DNA of 24,649 nucleotides. Source: Priapulus caudatus. Its lineage: Eukaryota > Priapulida > Priapulimorpha > Priapulimorphida > Priapulidae. Below the pieces are notes generated by a model. That model had not been told where the DNA came from. It saw only the letters and a list, made by a program, of their open reading frames with translations, and made no database searches. Positions 9,979 through 18,906 of this stretch are shown here, in pieces (position 1 is the first letter of the stretch; each line of letters opens with the position of its first letter). The DNA lies in the NCBI RefSeq assembly GCF_000485595.1, contig NW_014577122.1:288975-313623 (forward strand), given 5' to 3'. A program made the translations under genes and the position numbers.

Positions 9979-10283
9979 TTAGAATATCCCTGTAACTTGC
10001 ATGAGTGCGGCCATCATTGCACCAATGAGCAGTAGATAAACGTAAGGCACAAATCTAACATCTAATGTCACTATGGCAAAACCAGTCATTGTGCGAAATC
10101 TGACGTCAATTGTCGCAGTTTCATGACTGAAAGGGTAAATCATTGGTAAACCAGTGTGTAGTCCGGAGGAGTTTGTTTTATAATAAAAATAGTTTCTGTT
10201 CTTTAGGACAAGACATGTGTATTGTGTATTTGTATTGGTAGTGGAAGCGGTAGTTGCAGTCATAGTGGTAGAAGTAGAAACAG
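9979..10283 (-). CDS. Thr-rich exon with C-terminal hydrophobic tail (possible alternative 3' exon of gene A)
   Basis: A good acceptor (TATTTGCAG, ending at 10284) precedes an open frame of 101 codons entering with two bases, then TAA at 9979. The product begins Thr/Ser-rich (VSTSTTMTATTASTTNTNT), continues with ~55 mixed residues including YFYYKTNSSGL (one N-glycosylation sequon, NSS), and ends in a hydrophobic stretch FVPYVYLLLIGAMMAALM six residues before the stop. That tail could be a membrane anchor or a GPI-attachment signal. A donor inside gene A (GAGAG|GTGAAG, exon end 10725) joins it in phase across a 441-nt intron. It could instead belong to a separate gene whose earlier exons are unseen. 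Confidence 0.5.
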
Positions 10284-10517
10284 CTGCAAATATTTTTAAA
10301 TAATAAACTACTAGAAAATCACAAAATCAAGTAGTATTTGTAATTACTGTAATTAATATAACTTTGATACACATTCCTTCCTCTCAATGAGATCCAACAT
10401 AATCAGAATATATCATTTGCCTTTCATCCACGACGACGATAAAACTATATTTAATATATCGCAACACACGAGCTACGTATTATTGGCAATATTCTTGCAT
10501 TCTCTATAACACAAGTC

Positions 10518-10523
10518 TTTATT
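10518..10523 (-). terminator. Poly(A) signal of gene A
   Basis: AATAAA on the minus strand, 23 nt beyond the TAA stop at 10546-10548, where a short 3' UTR would end. Confidence 0.65.
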
Positions 10524-10545
10524 GCTGCTTTAGTTCGAATTTCTA

Positions 10546-13081
10546 TTAATGGTTATTGTGAATGCTACTGGTGCAGTTTGCTAGCGTATCTACGAGGTCA
10601 TTCATAAAAGATGATAGCACTGAATTTAACTGTGTAAAGAAATTGTCGAAGACATTGTCATGTTTATCACCCCACACTGCGACACGATTTCCTCCTGTGT
10701 TCCTATTCCTCATGATTACTTCACCTCTCCTTCTATAATGCCCGTTGTTATTATTAATAATAGAGTCACTTTCGCCTCCTTCGCGGTTCACACCAGTGCG
10801 TTTTTCTTCGTTGTAGGGTTCTAGCACTGATTGATGTGGGTCATTCATTTCTTGTTTCAGCGCAATATCCTTGTTCGTGATAGGCGCACTACTGCCATCG
10901 TCAATTGCACTATCATCATCACTTTCCAATACGGTCATTTGATCCTCTTGAGATTGTTCATGGTCACCAGCTTCTTCATTTATCTTCTCATCCACCGTCA
11001 CGTCGTCAAATACTCTACCTCGAGTAGGTGTGCTGTCTTCTTTGTTTGGAAGTGTGCCTTTGGTCGTAGTCAATCTGTCATCTGTTAGTGCAACATCGTC
11101 CCTGTTATTCGGAATTGGATGCGTTTCCTCTTTGACTTTCCTGGTTTCTTCACCTTCATCCTCGTCTTTTTTCTCAACTGCTTCTTCGTCTTGTTTGTCT
11201 GGCTTTTCACCCTCATTTTCATCATTTGAGTCTGGTTCCTTGTTTCCCCGTTCCTGAATCACCTTATTCGTATCATTTCTTTTTACTACTTCCTTTTCGT
11301 CGTCTTCTTGTTCTTGTTCTTGCTTTTCTTCTCCTCCTTCTACCCCCTGATCATATGCTTCATCTCTGTTGGTATTAGTCTTGTGGTCTACCGCCTTATC
11401 TTCCCTTTCCTGCTCAGCCGATGCTGGACCGTCTCCTATTGCTGCAGCCGCTGCATCCTGTTGTGGCTCGTCATTGACGTCATCTTGCTTATCTTTTACC
11501 TCTTCGTCTTCATTTTTCTTATTGTCAATCATAGCACCAATGCTATCAGCCTCCTTCTGTCCTTCATGCCCAGCCTTAGCAATACCATCTTCTTCCTCTT
11601 CCGATTCCTTTTGCTCTTCTTCTTTCTCTTCACGGTCCTTGTTTCCTTTTTCATTCGCGTCTACTTCGTCATCTTTCTCATCATCTTCGTATTCCTCACG
11701 TAGATTTAATTTATGGCTTACAGTTCCCTGAGCAGCCTTAGCAACACCGTCATCTTTTGTTACTTCCATTTCATCTTCTCCGTCTTCTTCTACTTCTTTT
11801 TCTACCTCGTCTTCTTCTATCTCTTCTTCTTCTTCTTCTTCTTCTTTTTCTTCCTCCTCTTCTCCTTCATTTTGCTCTTCTCCTTGTTCGTGTTCATCTT
11901 CTTCTTCGTCGTTTTTATTATTATCATGATGCTCTTCTACAATGTCTCCATCCCCTCCATCTTCATGATATCCATTCTTATTCATTGTAGTCACGCGTTT
12001 GTTTTCTATCGCCTCTCCTTCCTGATCATTGTTAGTCATACTATAAACTTCTGCTTTGGCCTTATTTTCTTCATCGTCATACTCCTCATTCTCTTTGGTA
12101 GTAGTGACGGGGTCAATTTCTTCGACACCCTTTTCCTGATCAGAAATAACCGTTACAGCTTCGTCCTCTATTTTTTCCTCTTCCTCTTCTTTCTCTTCGA
12201 TTGCTTCTTTTGCTGTTTCTTTCTCTGCTTCCTCTTCCTCTTCCCTTTCATCTCCCTCGTCATTGCTGCCTTCTCCCTCACCATTCCTAGGTTCTTCATA
12301 TACGTTTAATTCCTTGTTTTCCCGTTCCTGATGAGCATTATCCATACCATCATTCTTGGCCACTTCCATTTCCTTGTGTTCATCTTCTTCTTTCTCCTCT
12401 TCTTCCCCGTATTCTCCTTCTTCTTCTCCGTTATTTTGCTCTTCTCCTTGTTCGTATTCATCTTCTTCTACATCGTATCCACCCCCTCCATCTTTGTTTT
12501 GTCTATTCTCATTCATAGCTCTATAACTCGGCCCCTAATTGACCTAGCGCTACCAAACTTGCTATACTTACACATCTTGGGGGGAATGTGTGTCGCGTAC
12601 CAAAACCAGGTCACTGCAGCTTTCATTTGATCTTGACCTTGATCATACTTCCTCTCCGCTCTATAACTCGGTTCCTAATTGACCTAGCGCGACCAAACTT
12701 GGTATACTTACGCATATTGGGGAGAAGGTGTGTCGCGTACCGAAACCAGGTCACTGCAACCTTTATTTGACATTGAGCTTGAGCTTGACCTTGACCTTGA
12801 CCTTCATCATATTTCCCTTCCGCTCTATAACTCGGCCCCTAATTGACTTAGCGCGACCAAACTTCGTATACTTACACATCTTGGGGAGCACACGGGGGAT
12901 ACATGTAGTTGGCGACAACTGCCCTTTCTAGTTTCTACTGATAATCTGTATGTTTCGCCAGCTTATTTGCACGGACAATCAAAATCGTTATAGTAGGTGT
13001 AATAATTAAAGGTCTACTTACATATACTATACATAGTATGAAAGCTGTGATTGCACACGCTGCCAGCCGCCGCATGCTCAT
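10546..13081 (-). CDS. Gene A: secreted Glu-rich acidic repeat protein
   Basis: Two coding exons. Exon 2 (13022-13081) follows TTCTTATACAG directly with ATG and encodes MSMRRLAACAITAFILCIVY, a signal peptide, ending at a perfect GTAAGT donor in phase 0. Exon 3 (proposed 10546-12534) is a single open frame. The best in-phase acceptor is CAATTAG|GGGCCG at 12535, weak and lying in a 140-bp repeat unit, so the exact junction is uncertain. Product ~682 residues. The body is Glu/Asp/Lys-rich low complexity with degenerate modules: a DG(M/V/I)xxAxQE(R/G)xxKEL-like motif and a block near residue 165-190 of the long exon (QEGEAIENKRVTTMN) shared almost exactly with gene B. The last ~60 residues are less biased (RNRNTGGNRVAVWGD, then an amphipathic stretch FFTQLNSVLSSFMNDLVDTL). 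No enzyme domain. Likely extracellular matrix or ion-binding; function unknown. Confidence 0.75.
12518..12905. repeat. Tandem array of ~140-bp units (2.6 copies)
   Basis: Units start at 12518, 12658 and 12822 with GCTCTATAACTCGG, run through CTAATTGACCTAGCGC, CCAAACTTGGTATACTTAC and GTGTCGCGTACC, and end in CTTGACC repeats. The second unit is longer (164 bp) through extra TTGACC steps; the third is cut off at ~12905. The array lies in the intron between the signal-peptide exon and the acidic exon of gene A, and its edge coincides with the start of the acidic frame. A longer array of about seven units lies at 20725-21690. Confidence 0.85.
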
Positions 13082-13393
13082 CTGTATAAGAAAACAAGAA
13101 TCCACGATTAGCTATGATAAAAACAATTCATTGTGTGGTATATAGTAGTGAGTGCCCAACAACTGCATGGTATTAGCAATAACTAATGTACACAGGGGGC
13201 CGAGATACGTTAGCGAGATATGCGTTATGCCCTGCAGATCTAGAAATGACCCATTTATTCCTTTACGTCATACACGGTTAAGTGAAGATTCGTGTCATTG
13301 TATAGCTAGTACCTATTCTGGTCGTTATAGGCAGCTATTCCTATTTCCGACGGGAGCTGTTGATATAGCTCTGAAATTCTAATTCACTGAAGC

Positions 13394-13509
13394 AGCACAT
13401 ACGCACGCACACACATACACGCGCGCGCGCACGCACGCACGCACACACGCACGCGCGCGCGCACGCACGCACACACACACACACACGCGCGCGCGCACGC
13501 GCGCGCGCA
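13394..13509. repeat. Alternating (CA/CG)n tract
   Basis: About 115 bp of nearly unbroken alternating purine-pyrimidine with long CGCGCGCG runs, inside intron 1 of gene A. Such sequence readily adopts Z-DNA. Confidence 0.9.
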
Positions 13510-13724
13510 AGCACTAATATTGTGACCCCACTAGTAAGGCGAATTCATGAATAAATCTCGTTCGGAAGGGAAGAAGAAATCCACATCTCATCACATGCGT
13601 TTCAATATTCGCATGCACGGTTTCAGCAATGGGAAAATTGGAGGCATATACTAAATTTGCCTAAAAATAATATCCTCATATTGCCTTTGCATTTAACAAT
13701 ATGTGGATACTGAGCGTGGAGCTC

Positions 13725-13744
13725 TGAAGCTTCTTGAAGCTTCT
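13725..13744. promoter_or_regulatory. Candidate heat-shock element in intron 1 of gene A
   Basis: TGAAGCTTCTTGAAGCTTCT: four contiguous perfect 5-bp units nGAAn/nTTCn in alternating orientation, the canonical HSF trimer-binding array, followed by imperfect units (TCAAC, TTTCT). It lies about 570 bp downstream of the predicted start of gene A. It may be fortuitous (tandem HindIII-like palindromes), but four exact units are notable. Confidence 0.45.
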
Positions 13745-14147
13745 TCAACTTTCTGAAGTTTTTTTCATTCAAACTAACCATGCGCGTGCATTGCGTGCCA
13801 TGATTTCTCAATGCTAATTCGTTAAACAGTGTTTACTCCTTGTTAGCGTGGCTCGATAATCCATTGTGAATCTTGTACGCAAGCTTAGTAGAATATTTCC
13901 TAGGATAATTTTAATTACAGGTTTATAATTTATCCTACGTTTTATAACCAACAATTTCCATTAAACTAATAATGACTTGCAATAGAAAAACCGATGGAAT
14001 TATGATAATGCGATGAAGATAATTCGCTATACGTTGTTAGTGGACAACTAGCTGATCCCAGTAAAATTTGTTTCATTCGGGCTTCTCTCCCAGCGCATGT
14101 TCGTAATTACATATAGGACAACTAATGTCTACATATTATTCACTTAC

Positions 14148-14310
14148 TTGGTAGATCAGTAGTCAAAATGCGTTCGTCGTCTCTCGTGTGAAGTCTACAT
14201 AAACGCCAGTCTTCTCTCGCTGATGCTATTACTTCGCCAGTGCATATAATTGTGCGCGTGTAGAGTGCGTATGCGCGTGAGCGTGTGCGGCGGAGGAGGA
14301 CGGCTAAACT
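14148..14310 (-). other. 5' UTR exon of gene A
   Basis: Ends at a consensus donor (CTACCAA|GTAAGTG, donor 14142-14147). Its start is estimated at ~30 nt below the TATA box. The 1066-nt intron then runs to the signal-peptide exon. The exon contains a short upstream ORF starting ATGCACTGG and closing at TAG before the splice site. Confidence 0.6.
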
Positions 14311-14333
14311 ATGTAAGCCTGCCTTGATCAGTC

Positions 14334-14341
14334 CTTATATA
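14334..14341 (-). promoter_or_regulatory. TATA box of gene A
   Basis: GCATATATAAGG on the minus strand, about 190 bases upstream of the 5' UTR exon's donor. The same sequence, with errors, recurs near 23357 in the second copy of this region. Confidence 0.6.
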
Positions 14342-14520
14342 TGCAAGCGGAGTAGTACAATTGGCATGCAGGTCATGAGAGCAGACAAGCGGGTTTCCAT
14401 CCATCCATGATCAGTAAGCAGCAGACACGTATACATGCTTGTGCAAAATCCTGTTTTCACGCAAGAATTAGCAGCTATTAGCCGTGTTATAGTGTCTTTT
14501 AGAAATCAGCACAGTGTGGG

Positions 14521-14583
14521 CCAACACACACACGCACACACACACACGCACACACGCGCACGCACGCACGCACGCACACACAC

Positions 14584-14622
<39 letters not shown>
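14521..14622. repeat. (CA)n/(CGCA)n then (TA)n microsatellite
   Basis: About 60 bp of CA and CGCA steps followed by ~36 bp of pure TA, upstream of the gene A promoter. Low-complexity frames across it are not genes. Confidence 0.9.
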
Positions 14623-14623
<1 letters not shown>

Positions 14624-15137
14624 CGAGAGAGAATGAGAACGAGTTCAAAGGTATTTATGGGTTCCAATTTGTCATGGGTAGGGTTAAACGGCATGGTTAT
14701 TTTCGAATTATTTAGCTGGTGACAGTGAAGAGCATTTCTACTCAGGAAAGTCATTTAGCTTGGCATTAAGGGTAAACTCTCGTTACATACCTTGATATGC
14801 TATACACGCAAAATGTCTCGTCCTATGTCACTATGTGACGTGGACACGTTCTCATCGTCTTTATGATGACCTTCCCACTGTATAAGGACGTGATTAAAAT
14901 TCAATGGCGAACATTATAAATAATGCTATTTCAGTGACATTCTTTCTCTGTGAGCTTCCTTTATGATTTTAGTAATTAGTTGTATATTTGCACATTAAAC
15001 ACGAGTAATACGCACCTAATTACAACAACGGAGTTGACGTGGTGTAAAATTTATAGTGCGGGAAGGGAAAGACATAAAGTTGGTCGAAAGAGAAAAACGT
15101 GTGTGGAGACGAAAAAGGAGAGCCAGTGTGATGATTA

Positions 15138-15317
15138 TAAGAGAGAGAAGAGAGAGAGAGATAAAGAAAGAGGAGCGAGAGAAATAAAGATAGAGAGGGA
15201 GAGAGAGATGCAGAAAGAAAGAAGGGAACGCGAAAGCGAGAGAGAGAGAGCGGGGGGAAGAGAAAGAGAAAGAGAGAGCGAAAGAGAGAGAGAAAGGGGA
15301 AGAGAAAGAGAAAGAGA

Positions 15318-15371
<54 letters not shown>

Positions 15372-15432
15372 TAGAGGGGGAAGAGAGAGGGAGAGAGAGG
15401 GGTAAGAGAAAGAGAGAGTAGGAGAATAGAGG
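15138..15432. repeat. GA-rich homopurine tract
   Basis: About 295 bp of GAGA, GAAA and GGGA with very few pyrimidines on the plus strand; uninterrupted GA run at 15328-15364. Long homopurine-homopyrimidine tracts can form triplex DNA. A noisy copy recurs at 24195-24476. Confidence 0.9.
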
Positions 15433-15869
15433 TGTAACTCATTAACATGTGCCTCATACTACACTAAACGGTCTAACGAATGCATTGTACAAGTGAAACT
15501 GGTTTTACTACGTTTCTTCATTTTTTCAATGGCCTTCTATATGCCAAGCAGGCACCTCCTAACATGATATACCTGATAACACGATAACCTGATATACATG
15601 ACAACCGGTTGCACCACGTTTGTTGAGCCTTTTAGCTCCCCTGTGTGCAAAAATGTACCTGCTGACATGATACAAAGACAATACATCGGACAAAAAATGT
15701 CGAATGGCTGAAGTATGTGATGAAATTATAGACATAGTGCGAGCTCGCCTTTTACTTGCGAAATAGGAAGAAGTGTAGAAATTTCGGATGAGAGGTCCTT
15801 AATCGTGTATTCTATATTCAGGTTAGAGGTAGAATTGAAGCGGCGTGCTTGTTGATGTATCGGGTTATA
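15433..15869. other. Intergenic, no gene seen
   Basis: Short repeats of the form CCTGATAAC / CCTGATATAC around 15570-15605. No open frame with support. Confidence 0.5.
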
Positions 15870-16140
15870 TTATGCGATAGGTCATATAGGTCATGTAGAT
15901 CATATATGTCATATAGGTCATGCATATAAGTCTTATAGATCATATAGTTCATGTAGATTATATATGACATATAGGTCTTATAGATCATATAGTTCATGTA
16001 GATTATATATGACATATAGGTCTTATAGATCATATAGTTCATGTAGATTATATATGACATATAGATCATATAGTTCATTTAGATTATTTACGAAATATAG
16101 GTCTTAAAGGTCTTATAAGTCATATAGGCGATAGGTTATA
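15870..16140. repeat. 45-bp satellite array
   Basis: Three exact-period copies start CATATAGTTCATGTAGATTA at 15941, 15986 and 16031; a fourth at 16066 follows a 10-bp deletion. Diverged copies built from CATATAGGTCATGTAGAT extend to both sides. The array is bracketed by near-identical GGTTATATTATGCGA (~15865) and GGTTATATTAAGCGA (~16135). As 45 is divisible by three, the minus strand reads as a 15-residue Met/Tyr/Ile repeat, a by-product. Confidence 0.88.
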
Positions 16141-16804
16141 TTAAGCGACATGTCAACGCCAGGAGAATGAGTGGAAGAGTTGATACTCCCTGAAGTATTG
16201 AGTGTCGCTGCGTGCTCGATTCGTGCGAACCAGTGATAGTCCACGCGGCATCAAATGTTGCAAAACTGAGTCATTCACCGTGAAAAAAGGTAAAATGACG
16301 CGAGTTTCATGCGATAATAAACTGCCAGGAATAATGCGTGATAACGCACACGCAGCAAACGCCCCCATCTACACATCGTGATTAAAAGAAAGATGGCGTT
16401 CATATACGGACTGCATGCAAATTCGTTAAGACTCTCTACCATGGTAGCAACGTCTCTTGTTCTACCAAATGTTCAAGGTTTAGCCTAGTAAACCCCTTTC
16501 GTTGTGCAGTAATGATAACAAAAATTTATCTAAATTATAGAGCGTGAACGCCGCGTGCATAATTTGTCTGGTTGACTGAACGAAACGTGAATTATAAGAT
16601 GATAGGATTAGGCTAGAGGTATAATTTCTTTGAAATGTTTCCTCTATAGTTATGTAACTGTTGTAATTCTGGCAATAATTAACTTAAAGTACTTAGCTGG
16701 CCATAATTGGCTAACGATAATTAAGGTTAATAAGTTAGTGAACATTCGTCGCGATAACCTCATATTATATTTAGTCATCATTAGCTCATCTGACATAGTC
16801 AGAT
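16141..16804. other. Intergenic, no gene seen
   Basis: A 71-codon minus-strand frame (16153-16368) and a 61-codon plus-strand frame (16630-16815) show no domain, signal or splice context. AT-rich from 16500. Confidence 0.5.
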
Positions 16805-17200
16805 GCAGCTTGTAGAATCGCATGAGCGTCCGGCCGTCCGTCCGTCCGTCAACAGTTGGGCTTGTACGGTCACGATATTCGGGACGTGGGGGGGTAATCC
16901 GAAAACGAGTTGGGATGTCGAAGCTGGGGGTCAAAGGTCAAGGGTCAAGAGGTGTAAGAGAAGGGGGAATATTCCTTCCTTAACTTAAGGTATAGGTAGG
17001 AAATGCAGAATTGCGGCACAAATCTAAACGGTGATCTAAAAGCTCGTGATAGTCGGTGTATAGCATCATGGTAGGAAAAGCCATCACTGTACCGAAATTG
17101 AAGGTCACAGGTTAAAGGTCAATGGGGCACAGGGCAGATTTTAGACATTTTCTGAGGACATGGTCTGACGGAGCGATTGAAAAACTTTTTTGTTTCAGCG
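16805..17200. repeat. Dispersed repeat with CCGTCCGTCCGTC and AGGTCA half-sites
   Basis: Begins near AATCGCATGAGCGTCCGGCCGTCCGTCCGTC and contains two triplets of AGGTCA-like half-sites at 1-base spacing (16928-16947 and 17102-17121). It resembles repeats common in aquatic invertebrate genomes. Its inner end supplies the last ~24 codons and the stop of the gene B frame. Confidence 0.55.
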
Positions 17201-18906
17201 GTGACATCTTTTTCTTTTTCTTCTTCTTCTTCGTCTTCTTCTTCAGCTGCCTCTTCTTCGCCTACTTCTTCTGTATCTCCGTCTTTTTCCCCTTCATCTT
17301 CCTCTTCTGCATAGGCACCATCCCCTTCACCTTCATATTTCTCATTCTCATTCATAGTAGTCACGCGTTTGTTTTCTATCGCCTCTCCTTCCTGATTAGT
17401 CTTAGTCATACTATAGATTTTTTCTTCACCCTCGTTCCCTTTGCCATCATATTCTTCATTCTCCTTGGTATTTGTGCTGGGGACTACTTCTATGCCTTCC
17501 GTTTGCTGATTAGCTTTAACCATTACAAGTTCTTTGTCTATTTCCTCGCCGTCTTCCTTATTTTCCCTATATTCTTCCTCTTGTGCTGCCTCTTCCTCTT
17601 TCCCTTCGCCTTCCTCGTTTTCTCTGTCGTCTCCCCCAGTAGGCGTAGATATGTCATGTGCATCTAATTCCTCGTTTTTGCGTTCCTCCTGAGTATTATC
17701 TATACCATCGTATTTTTCTACTTCGATTTTTTCTTCTTCGTCTTCTTCTGTCTCTTCATCATCATATTTTTCTTGATGCTCGTCTTCTTCTTTTTTTTCT
17801 TCTTCCTCTTCGCTGTCTTCCTCACCTTCCTTTAGTTTGTCTTCCTCATTTCCCCTTTCTCTACCTTCATAATTTTTGTTCTCGTTCATAATAGCCACGC
17901 CCTCGGACTCTTCTTCTGGATTAGTCTCAGTCATGACATAACCTTCTTCTTCTCCCTCCATCTTGATGACCTTATAACCCTCATTCTCATTCCTATCCCT
18001 CACAGAGTCGATTTTCCTGTCTCTCCTTTCTTGATCAGCATTACCCATACTATCTTCTTCTTCTTCTTCTTTTTCTTCTCCTTCTTCATATTTGCCTTCT
18101 TCTCCTCCTTCTTCGTCATTTTTCTCTTGTCTTTTATTTTCTTGTGCGTCTTTCTCCCCTTCTTCCTGTTCGTCGTCATTGTTTTCATTTTCTTCACCTT
18201 CATGTTTTCCATTCTCAGTCATAGTAGTTATTGGTTTGGCTTCTATGTTCTCATCTTTCTGCTCGGTCTTAGTCATACTATGATCGTCCTCCCTTTCCTC
18301 TTCTTCGCCTTTATATTCCTCCTTGTCATTTGTAATAGTTCTTAGACCTACTTCCTTGTATTCCCGTGCCTGTATGACACCATCTTCATCTTCATGTTCT
18401 CTATATTCTTTCGTATTAGGAATGGACTGTCGCTCGCCACTTTCTGTGCCCTCAATTGTCATAACAACACGAGCATGTCTATCGTCATTATGGTTAACTT
18501 CACCACTATCTCCCGCCGTGTAGTTGTATTTAACTTCTGCACCTGCATCGCCTTGCCTATGGTAACTAGTTGCATCATCATTATGATTATGTCCAGTATA
18601 CGGGTAAGTAGTCTCGTTATCCCTATCGCCGTGTGCAGTATAATTAGCCATGCTAATCTTATTGCCATGTCGAATGGATATAACATCACTACTGTCATTG
18701 CTATATCTAGTATAGTTAGTGTCAATATCCCTGCTATAATGTACAGTTTCTTTGCGGCCCTCCTCTTCATTATCTTTGCTATCCGTGTTTTCTGATGCTT
18801 TTCCACGACTACCTTCGCTCCTGCCGTAGTTGTATGTACCATTGCCGCCGTACCTGCTGGACTCACTACCGCTATCTTCTCCTGTCGTCCCTGATTCTCG
18901 TGTCAT
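17119..18906 (-). CDS. Gene B: Glu-rich acidic repeat protein, paralogue of gene A, both ends altered
   Basis: A 595-codon frame. The first ~8 codons lie across a probable assembly junction (18.88-18.90 kb) and are not trustworthy; the authentic 5' continuation appears to be at ~20.1-20.28 kb. Residues ~10-180 are Ser/Gly/Tyr/Asn-rich with six N-glycosylation sequons (NGT, NYT, NDS, NYT, NET, NYT), implying a secreted chain. Residues ~200-570 are Glu/Asp/Lys low complexity built from degenerate modules (MTKTxQ...EGIE...TTMNENxxYEGE, and DSMGNADQERRDRKID-like), matching gene A; QEGEAIENKRVTTMNEN near residue 515 is almost identical to gene A. The last ~24 residues (FFNRSVRPCPQKM and on) come from a dispersed repeat, so gene A's C-terminus is missing. 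No AATAAA was seen downstream. Likely secreted; function unknown. Confidence 0.6.
   Translation of the reverse strand: MTRESGTTGEDSGSESSRYGGNGTYNYGRSEGSRGKASENTDSKDNEEEGRKETVHYSRDIDTNYTRYSNDSSDVISIRHGNKISMANYTAHGDRDNETTYPYTGHNHNDDATSYHRQGDAGAEVKYNYTAGDSGEVNHNDDRHARVVMTIEGTESGERQSIPNTKEYREHEDEDGVIQAREYKEVGLRTITNDKEEYKGEEEEREDDHSMTKTEQKDENIEAKPITTMTENGKHEGEENENNDDEQEEGEKDAQENKRQEKNDEEGGEEGKYEEGEEKEEEEEDSMGNADQERRDRKIDSVRDRNENEGYKVIKMEGEEEGYVMTETNPEEESEGVAIMNENKNYEGRERGNEEDKLKEGEEDSEEEEEKKEEDEHQEKYDDEETEEDEEEKIEVEKYDGIDNTQEERKNEELDAHDISTPTGGDDRENEEGEGKEEEAAQEEEYRENKEDGEEIDKELVMVKANQQTEGIEVVPSTNTKENEEYDGKGNEGEEKIYSMTKTNQEGEAIENKRVTTMNENEKYEGEGDGAYAEEEDEGEKDGDTEEVGEEEAAEEEDEEEEEKEKDVTAETKKFFNRSVRPCPQKMSKICPVPH

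Noticed and set aside
11713-12309. Long plus-strand Phe/Leu/Ser-rich frames opposite gene A, and similar ones opposite gene B
   Set aside because: They are antisense images of GAA/GAG-rich coding sequence; the sense frame has a signal exon, modules and a poly(A) signal.
14980-15457. 141-145-codon frames over the GA tract and its copy at 24113-24538
   Set aside because: Low-complexity products of the purine repeat; the second copy breaks them by indels.
15818-16078. Minus-strand Met/Tyr/Ile repeat protein
   Set aside because: Direct consequence of a 45-bp satellite whose period is a multiple of three.
15870-16140. CRISPR-like array
   Set aside because: The units are contiguous tandem copies with no unique spacers, in a eukaryotic context.
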